Assembly (NCBI GenBank): GCA_037974335.1
Contig: CM075760.1
Coordinates: 51,292,119-51,356,118 of the forward strand
Length of the DNA: 64,000 nucleotides
Direction of reading: 5' to 3'
DNA from: Prionace glauca
Taxonomy: Eukaryota > Chordata > Chondrichthyes > Carcharhiniformes > Carcharhinidae
Part shown: one piece after another, positions 55,546 to 64,000 of the stretch
Layout of the letters: each line of letters starts with the position of its first letter
Position numbering within the stretch: the first letter of the stretch is position 1
Notes under the pieces: generated by a model
Told to the model about the DNA's origin: nothing
What the model saw: only the letters and a program-made list of their open reading frames with translations
The model's database searches: none
Made by a program: the position numbers and the translations under genes

Positions 55546-57850
55546 CATACATTTGTTGTAGACATGTACAGCAAGACACTGGGCCTTGTATGTTTATTTA
55601 CTGCATGCGACTCACTTGCATCATTATTGCAATAGATCTTATATTAGTTTATATGACATAACACACCAAACCATTTATTATTATATGATGACATGCCGTG
55701 AGAAATGTTACAAATCGTCATTTCTGAGTTCTTGTTCAGCCAAGAGGCCATTTCTGTTACATTGGGCTCCATCTCAGATATGATTCTGTTAGGCTCTGTG
55801 TCATGCACTACTGAACATATCCGTGCCTTACGTCGTGTTATATTGGACACTAATATTAAAGCCAACACTGTCTCAGTAACTGGTTTTATATAAAATGCGT
55901 TTGACAGATGGAAAAAAAGGACAGAACGAGATGAAAAAATGGAAATTAGCTTTAAAAATGTAATGGGGTTCGAAGAATGTGTTTCGTCTTGTTAATAACT
56001 ACTGGGAGTTGTTCATCATATTTAATTGCTGTCGCATTTCCTGAAATATTTTATTGAAAGCTTGGGATGAAACTTGTAACATCCTCTTGTTCAAAAGAGA
56101 TTGAGGAACAGAATGAATGTATGTCAAATGGACATTAAAGGACAATTCAACATGGCCACTCCAACCAACCTGTACATCTTTGGACTGTAGGAAGAAAGCA
56201 GTAAACCTGGAGGAAACCCACGCACATACGGGGTGAATGTGTAAACACCACACAGTTACACAAGGCTTAAATGGAACCTGTGTCCCTAACAGTGTGAGGT
56301 ACCAGTGCTAATGACTGTGTAAATAATTCCTATTAATTTTAAGCATGATATTGTAATTTATTCAGCATTTATTGCACATTCAATGTCTCAGTCAATGAAT
56401 AAAGTTACTGAATGGCCCTGGACGCTCTTGAATGTGATGTACAGCTGGTCATTCCGCTGCCAAGGCAATGCATCTTTCAAATGATTCACTGAACTTCTCT
56501 CTTTCTCTGTCTCAGACTGAACCTAAATCAGATAACCTCTCTTCTCTCTCTTCGTCTCCATTAACTCACACAGGTTCCCAGGAGACGGATCTGACTCCGA
56601 GACTATTTCTTTCTTCTTCCTTAAGGCACCTTGTGACTGAAAAGATAAAGCACAAAAATCTCAGCAGAGAAAAATTCATTGTAGGAACTTAACCATTTCA
56701 CTCAATTAACCTCTCTCCTCTATTTCTCACACACAACACCTAGCACACTTAAACTTTCTATTTCGGAATGTTTCTGCGGATAACAAATGTTGCTTTAATT
56801 TTCCCTCAATGGTAACCTTCAGTCCATCTTCCCTCAATTAATCTGTTTAAACCCCAAATATGGCCATTTTCTTGAATCATTAATATGGGAATGGGGGTGA
56901 CTGTAATGCTGAGACCGGCAGCAATCTGTATGGTTGTTCTTGATGCTTTCAGAGTGAGTTTAGCCTCACAGGCAGGAAGACTGTTCACGGTGATAACATC
57001 AAACTGGCCCCGGTTGTTTCATTCTCAGGTAACACGATTTCCTGTTTCTCTGCTGCCGGTTCCAAACCGCACATCTCACTTCCGAGCAGAAAATAAATCC
57101 AGAGACCACAATCTGGTGAGAACATCTGTCAGTGCGGCCTATATCTGCCCACAGAGTCAGGGCAGAGTTAGACAGGTCACATTGCGGTGACATTTACAAA
57201 TGAGACTGGTGTGATCTGGTTAAAGTTTCCATTCCCGGACATAACTGGATGGTCAGTGAATCAGTCATTGAACTCCCCCGGGATCTGTGAAGGGAGGGAA
57301 TGATAGCTGTTATCTTTCGTTGTTTGATCATTTTCTCTCCATTGCTATTTATTTTTGTTCCTCAGCTTTTATCTGTCAGCCCCCCCGGTTTTGCTTTCTC
57401 CTAACTCTCCCGCGGTCTCTATCTCCTTGCCAGTCTTTCCAACACATTTATTAGTGTTCATAATCATGAAGTTGTGATTGGGTTAATTAAAGAGAGAATC
57501 TTTCAACTGGGGGACGGTCAGCAACCAATGGGCACAAATTTATTTCATTGAGCAGCGAGACAGAAAGATAAGTGTTTCCTTTTACACAGGAGTTGTGATG
57601 AACTGGAATGAACAGCTTGGAAGGGTGATGGAATTAGATTTCACAGAAACTTTGGAAAATAAATTCGATATATCCTTCATGGGATGAAGTTTTGAAGGAT
57701 TCTCGAGAATGGGGGAATTTTAAGGTTTATCTATATCAGTGTCCCAGCATCCTTTTTGTGTCTCTCCCTGTCCTTCATTAAAACGGAATAAAATGAAATA
57801 TTTATACAACTGTCGTCTTGTGCTAATCTTATCTTTTGACAGCACCTGTG
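55546..57850. other. Intergenic, no gene supported
   Basis: A minus-strand SINE core and head remnant lies at about 56155-56330 ('GACTGTAGGAAGAAAGCAGT'). An open plus frame at 56885-57190 (101 residues) has no recognisable domain and is not supported as a gene. Confidence 0.4.
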
Positions 57851-58228
57851 TGTTGTGTGAGTGTGTCTGTGTGTGTTTGTGTGTGTGTGTGTGTGAGTGT
57901 GTGTGTGTTTGTGTGTGTAGGTGTGTGTGTGTGTGTGTTTGTGTGTGTTTGTGTGTGTTTGTGTGTGTGTCTGTGTGTGTGTTTGTGTGTGTGTGTATGT
58001 GTGGGTGTGTGTGTGTGGGTGTGGGTGTGGGTGTGTGTGTGTCGGTGTGTGTGTGTGGGTGTGTGTGTGTGGGTGTGTGTCTGTGTGTGTGTTTGTGTGT
58101 ATGTGTGGGTGTGTGTGGGTGTGTGTGTGTGTTTGTGTGTGTGTGTATGTGGGGTGTGTGTGAGTGGGTGTGTGTGTGTGGGTGTGTATGTGTGGGTGTG
58201 TGTGTGTGGGTGTGTGGGTGTGTGTAAT
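57851..58228. repeat. (GT)n and GTGTGGGT tract
   Basis: Pure GT with TTTGTGTGTG and GTGTGGGTGTGTGT blocks. Confidence 0.95.
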
Positions 58229-58522
58229 TGCCAGGACCCATTCCGAAAGTCGATTCTATTTACAAAACATCACTTTGAACAGATTAGCATCGGATCAAAC
58301 TGTTTTTTAGGAAAAACACAATAATCCTGAACATTTATTGCACTGCTTTTCATAGTTCGTCGTTTCAGTCCTCGTGAATACAAGCCTCGGTCAGGTGGCA
58401 TCAGTCACTCTTGCGGTTGTGGTAGGGTTTCCAATCCGTGTTTGCCACACAAATCCCTGCCTCACTGCTCCTGACAAATAAACCTGCTCTCAGGCCCCAG
58501 AAATGATTCCTTCCTTATATCA

Positions 58523-59698
58523 GGTCCCAGTCTGACTCCGGGCCCAGCTATCTCTGTCAGTGATACACTGGGGCCAGTCATTCACATTGTAATGTTCTAA
58601 TTCTCAGGTCCCAGTCTGACTCCGGGCCCAGCTGTCTCTGTCAGTGATACACTGGGGCCGGTCATTCACATTGTAATGTTCTAATTCTCAGGTCCCAGTC
58701 TGACTCCGGGCCCAGCTGTCTCTGTCAGTGATACACTGGGGCCAGTCATTCACATTGTAATGTTCTAATTCTCAGGTCCCAGTCTGACTCCGGGCCCAGC
58801 TGTCTCTGTCAGTGATACACTGGGGCCAGTCATTCACATTGTAATGTTCTAATTCTCAGGTCCCAGTCTGACTCCGGGCCCAGCTGTCTCTGTCAGTGAT
58901 ACACTGGGGCCAGTCATTCACATTGTAATGTTCTAATTCTCAGGTCCCAGTCTGACTCCGGGCCCAGCTGTCTCTGTCAGTGATACACTGGGGCCAGTCA
59001 TTCACATTGTAATGTTCTAATACTCAGGTCCCAGTCTGACTCCGGGCCCAGCTGTCTCTGTCAGTGATACACTGGGGCCAGTCATTCACATTGTAATGTT
59101 CTAATTCTCAGGTCCCAGTCTGACTCCGGGCCCAGCTGTCTCTGTTAGTGATACACTGGGGCCAGTCATTCACATTGTAATGTTCTAATTCTCAGGTCCC
59201 AGTCTGACTCCGGGCCCAGCTGTCTCTGTTAGTGATACACTGGGGCCAGTCATTCACATTGTAATGTTCTAATTCTCAGGTCCCAGTCTGACTCTGGGCC
59301 CAGCTGTCTCTGTCAGTGATACACTGGGGCCAGTCATTCACATTGTAATGTTCTAATTCTCAGGTCCCAGTCTGACTCCGGGCCCAGCTGTCTCTGTTAG
59401 TGATACACTGGGGCCAGTCATTCACATTGTAATGTTCTAATTCTCAGGTCCCAGTCTGACTCCGGGCCCAGCTGTCTCTGTCAGTGATACACTGGGGCCA
59501 GTCAGTCACATTGTAATGTTCTAATTCTCAGGTCCCAGTCTAACTCCGGGCCCAGCTGTCTCTGTCAGTGATACACTGGGGCCAGTCATTCACATTGTAA
59601 TGTTCTAATTCTCAGGTCCCAGTCTGACTCCGGGCCCAACTGTCTCTGTTAGTGATACACTGGGGCCAGTCATTCAAATTATAATGTTCTAATTCTCC
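58523..59698. repeat. 84-bp tandem array, 14 copies
   Basis: Exactly 14 head-to-tail units of 84 bp (unit starts GGTCCCAGTCTGACTCCGGG, includes GATACACTGGGGCCAGTCAT and AATGTTCTAATTCTCA). Units differ by only a few substitutions and no length change, so the array is young or well homogenised. It has no long open frame and no similarity to the Ig exons that I can see. Confidence 0.97.
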
Positions 59699-62365
59699 AT
59701 GATTATTTTTTGGAAACCGTTATCCAATCAGTTGTGAATTAGAACCTGTGTCTAATGATGCTTCATTTGACACCTGCCAGCCACTATTGGACAAATTACT
59801 CTTCCTAGAATTATCACACGCACAAAAAAAATATTTAAATGTTATACCATGCTTGTCTCTCTTACTCGCGAGATCCCATACATTGCTTTACGTGACTCTC
59901 CCAGCCAGTTTATGTCATCATGGCGCTAGCATATCTGTCTATATTAGGTTAGGTTCTTCCTCTGCTGTTAGAGCATAATTTTTAATCATTTATAGGGTGT
60001 GGGCAGCACTGACATCTGTTGCCCTTCTCTGATTGCCCCTGACAATGTGGTGATGACCTGCTATCTTGAATCGCTGCAGTCCATGTTCACCTGGCAATAT
60101 CATTGTTTATATCATACTGTCGGGCCATCCTTATGATGCACCCGATCCTGATTCATCGTATTACCGAGATTGTACAACCTATACACAGTAGAAAATATTT
60201 AGGATGGTTACCATGGAATTGGTGAAGGTAACGGTTAAACAGAAATATTGCTCCTTATCTGGAGAATAGCAGATGTTTCAATCCTTTGCATCAATAGGAA
60301 TCAGAAGTCTGAGAATTACAGGTGTGATTATCTCCTGTCGGCTATATATCCAGGGTCATTTTCACCATCATTTTCACAAATCAGCACACAATTGAGTCGT
60401 ACATCAGGAAGTTTATTGAGACACTGAGAAGATCAATTTTCGTAATCTCCTCGTCATTCCAGATGTGATTTATCCATTTTCCAACAGATCTCTAAACACA
60501 GATAAGTTAACGCCAGGAACAAAATAGTGAGGCTGTAATCATGCTTAACGCATGAGCAAACAACAGAATGGTTGTCAATAAATAGTTACATATTAAATGC
60601 TCTTCAGGTGAAATACATGAACTCTTTGGTGTTTTCATGCATTCATGGAAGGCAGAGATGGGCTGAAGGTTATGATTGGGAAAACTGAAGGGGAATTGCT
60701 AAAAGAGATCATTTCTCCAAAGGTGGGTATTAGAAAATAGAATATTTGAAATAAATAAGCACGCAAATGTCTGTGATGTTTCTTGGACATAGAACCATCG
60801 AATTCCTACAGTTCAGAAACACAAATCTTGTCCACCGAGTCTGTGTCCCACTCAGCTTCTCCCCTCTGCCCTATCCCCGTTAGCCCCACACAGTTACCAT
60901 GGCTAATCCACATATTCTAAGGGAAAATAACGGACAACTTTGCATGGTCAATTCAACTAATATGATCTGTTGTAATATAAACAAGGGACGGGTTTTATGC
61001 AGTGATACGGAGACAGTCGAGTGGACAAGATATCGATAAAGCACCTGTACTAATATGAATGCAGACTGGGCCCAGTTCAGTCATTATTGAGAGAGAGTAT
61101 GCAGTATATTTCTAACCAGCGTGGTGTTTTCTGATATAATCAGAGATATGCCATACTCAGTTTTGACAAAGACACGGTCTATCCTAATATATGCAGAGAC
61201 ATTGTGCGCTGTAATTTAAACTGAGACTGTTTCCAGCGTATCAGCGCTATCAGAAAATAGGGACATGATCTGGTGTGACATAAACAGAGATGTGGCCCAG
61301 TGGAATAACAAGTGAGACAATACAAAGTAAAACAAAATTTGAGAAATGATAATGTGTAAAGTGAACAAAGGTATGATGTGGCGCATTAATTATGGAGACA
61401 GCGCAATAAAACTGTCCCCTCGTGTAATTTTGTCTGATTCTGGCCATTGTAAGATATAAACTGAGACAAATCCGATGCAGTAATTCCAAACCAAACCTTT
61501 AGGTCGATGTAAACTTTGACGGGGCAATTGCAGAAATAAATAATTCATGTAACAGAATAATTAGAGACAGGATATTATTCAATATAAACAGGGAGGCGGA
61601 CTAGTGCAGCAGTGATTGAGAGGCTGTCCATGTTTCTTTATAAGTGGCAGGTTCCAACAATGTAATAAGTGAGACAGAGCCTGGTGTAATGCAAACAGTA
61701 ACATATCCTGGTGCATTATCAGGAGTGAGAGGGTCCAGTGAAGTAACAGCGGAGATATGGAGTTTCATGACATTAGGCGAGAATTAATTCCGTGCTGTCA
61801 TAACTGCCAGAATAAATGGAGCAATGAGGCTTGGTGCGATATTGTAACAACTGGGATTTTGCTGAATACAGAATCAACTGAGAATTATTGCCAGATAATC
61901 AGAAATATCATTTCGTGTCAGAGAAACTGGGTCACGTTTAGGATGGACAAAGACTGAGTCTACTACAGAAATAACTGAGATGATCATCTGTGTCATGTCG
62001 TACCAAAGAGCACAGTTTCACTGCCATCTCCTGGACGACTTTTGCTATTGCAGGTGTTGTGAAATGCTGATTTCAGTTGCTGTTTCTTATTCTTTGGTGA
62101 GCTGTATATCCAGCTGGTAAGGCCAGCATATATTGGCAATCACTAATACATTGAATTTACTGGTTTTCTAGACATCATAGAAGGCACGTAATCGCCAAAC
62201 ACGTGTGCGCCTGGAGTCACCTCTGGGCTAATCTGGGGAATGATGGAAGGTTTTCCTTTCGGCAGAATGTTAGAGAATCTGATATATTTCTTGTCATGTC
62301 CGCAATTACGGAAACGATCTGTAAATTCAAAACTGTAATTGCATTTTAGAACCTTTTGTAGTTGG
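59699..62365. other. Intergenic, no gene seen
   Basis: Pieces of a retroposon at 59990-60090 ('GTTGCCCTTCTCTGATTGCC', 'TGAATCGCTGCAGTCCATGT') and a SINE 3' module at 60790-60960. 60965-61740 is built of the worn TATAAACAGAGACA-type units also seen at 36.1 kb. Confidence 0.45.
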
Positions 62366-62965
62366 ATTTGAATATATATCTTGAGAAATTTGCCTACCCT
62401 CGGAATTACTTTCGCAGAGACGTTACCTCTGTGCTACTATCTTCCTTTCAACATTGATAAAGTACTTGCAGCAGAGAAGAAAGCCATTTTGAAGCGTCAT
62501 GTATGTTTTGGTCCTCTAAAGGAGCAATTCATCCAAGAACACTCTGTACCCCACAGTCTAGCATTTTGTTCATTTTCAGACAATTATCCAATCCCATTTT
62601 GAACCCATTAATTGGCTCTGCCTGCACCACACTCTCAAACAGCACATTCCAGATCTGGATCACTCACTGTCTGACAATGTTTTTCGTGATGTCTCCATGT
62701 TTCTTCCACCAATTTACTACAACCCGCGCCCTCTGTGTCAAGATCTTTCTGTCATTGACCAGTTTCTCTCTATCTACTCTATCAAGACCCCTCAGGATTT
62801 TGAATGTCTCATTAAAGTCACATCAGCAACTTTCAGTCAAGGAAATTAGTCCGAACCTCTCCAAAATATTTTCGCCACCGAAGTTTCTGATCTCTGGAAT
62901 TATTCTCGTGTTTTTCTTCCCTGCTTCCAGCCTATTGATTTTACATCCTGCCTTACGTTCGGTGC
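62366..62965 (-). mobile_element. Dispersed repeat, LINE 3' part (copy 2 of 2)
   Basis: Close copy of 8873-9470 in the same orientation. The left edge is the same ('AATATATCTTGAGAAATTTG'), which marks the element boundary or a shared truncation point. Confidence 0.65.
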
Positions 62966-64000
62966 CCAAAATTGGAACGATTTTTTCGGCTGACTATTTT
63001 CCATGTGTTAGCTACAAAAATAGCACAACTTCCTTGCTTCTGCATTCTTTTCCCCAATAGACAAAAAAAACCTATTCCCTTTTTCTGTCTGAACCTATCT
63101 TGCATCATGAACGGTTTATACACATATTCACTCCAGTCCCTCGGCGTCTATATTCACTTTCATGGCCTTTTCATTATTTCCATTTTTCTCTTCAAATTCT
63201 GCTGAACAAAACTAATCATGGAACTTTTCTCTGCAATAGGATAAATATCCAAATTACTCATCCATTCCACCAATTAGTTTCTTTTTGCGTTCAGAAGTTC
63301 TGAATGATTTACTGATGGTTGGCAATGTTTCCAAGTTTTGGATCGTTCACAGATTTTGAAAGTCTGGCCTCCACTTCAAGCTCTCGGGCATTACTATGTC
63401 GTGAATTTCAATGTTCATATAACCTTTTCCTGGCAACATGACTGCAAGATTTTTTCTACTCCGAAAAACAGCTACGAATTGTTTCCTGGCACTCAGGCAA
63501 TTTCCTATCCATGTTGCTCCTATCCATTTTATTCTCTGATCTCCACAGTTACTCACAAGGCTGCGGTGCAGCACAGTATCACATGACTTTTGGACTATTA
63601 AGAGAAATACACTCACAAACTATCTGTTACTCAGCATAAAACTCAAACAAGTTAATTAAACTGGATCTGACCTGAACAAATACATTCTGGCTGAATTTGT
63701 GAAGAAACATATAATTGGGATGATTTCTGCAGTGATGAAGAGAGTGGAGATATAAATGCTAAATGTGCTAACGGCACAAAGATAGATCGGAAATTTGGCC
63801 GTTGGCGAGGGCAGTGGGCATATCTCGAATATTGTGCACAGTTCTTGTCTCCTTATCTTAAAAAAAAGTTAATGTGTTAAAATAATAGTTCAGAGGAGTT
63901 TCACTAAACCATTGCCAGCTATGTTTGGGTTATCTTATGAGAAAGGGATAGTGACGTCAAGTTTGTACCCAGAGAGTTCAAAAGAGTAAGAGGCAAATTG
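62966..64000 (-). mobile_element. Worn LINE-like sequence to window end
   Basis: 62966-63600 continues in the style of an antisense LINE (short minus frame 'SYCDTVLHRSLVSNCGDQRI'-like around 63550 is weak). From 63640 to the end a sense LINE 3' part may begin ('GTGAAGAAACATATAATTGG', 'CGAATATTGTGCACAGTTCT'). Neither can be assigned firmly. Confidence 0.35.

Noticed and set aside
56885-57193. A 101-codon plus frame and a 64-codon minus frame as possible gene exons
   Set aside because: No recognisable domain, no clear splice sites in phase, and no supporting neighbour.
58523-59698. Possible CRISPR-like array
   Set aside because: The 84-bp units are contiguous with no unique spacers, and the host is a vertebrate. 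It is an ordinary tandem repeat.

Overview
The window reads as cartilaginous-fish DNA, most likely a shark. Three things point there: a cluster-type immunoglobulin heavy-chain locus in which VH, two D segments, JH and Cmu exons sit together within about 20 kb; repeated copies of a tRNA-derived SINE with the layout of the elasmobranch HE1 family; and many CR1-like LINE fragments sharing one 3' tail. The species cannot be named from the sequence alone.

Layout. 1-5 kb holds a divergent pair of C2H2 zinc-finger genes. The minus-strand gene is an open seven-finger frame. The plus-strand array is long, carries 26 copies of a 24-bp coding minisatellite and is broken by two small indels. 5-10.2 kb is nested SINE and LINE material around a CpG-rich, promoter-like segment (7.78-8.37 kb). 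10.3-30.95 kb is a complete unrearranged IgM heavy-chain cluster on the minus strand: VH promoter and leader, VH, D1, D2, JH, a 10.8-kb J-C intron, CH1, CH2, CH3, CH4 with secretory tail, and two membrane exons. Every recombination signal sequence (RSS) can be read, and the spacers (23, 12/22, 12/12, 23) enforce the order V-D1-D2-J. All constant-region splice junctions are phase 1 except the TM1-TM2 junction, and I see no stop or frameshift in any coding exon.

The J-C intron is rich in repeats. About 1 kb upstream of CH1 lies a 0.7-kb tract that is G/A-rich on the coding strand, has about ten AGCT motifs and has repeats resembling GAGCTGGGG. It is followed by 2.4 kb of GTGAGTGA-type repeat, a GT/GA-rich tract, and an AT-rich part with internal duplications near JH. 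The first tract lies where tetrapods keep a switch region and is the most interesting candidate in the window.

31-64 kb has no gene I can support. It contains an old duplication of the VH upstream block (about 30.5-35.35 kb versus 39.8-44.35 kb) with a truncated VH relic at 39.8 kb, a 180-bp inverted repeat with 97% matching arms, CR1-like LINE remains (best at 45.3-48.4 kb), SINEs, degenerate tandem repeats, and a clean 84-bp tandem array (14 copies). I saw no retroviral or other capsid- or envelope-bearing element.

How it works together: the cluster is a self-contained recombination and expression unit. RAG would join V-D1-D2-J within the cluster. The VH promoter would then drive a transcript ending either at the poly(A) signal after CH4 (secreted form) or, through the cryptic donor inside CH4, at the membrane exons.
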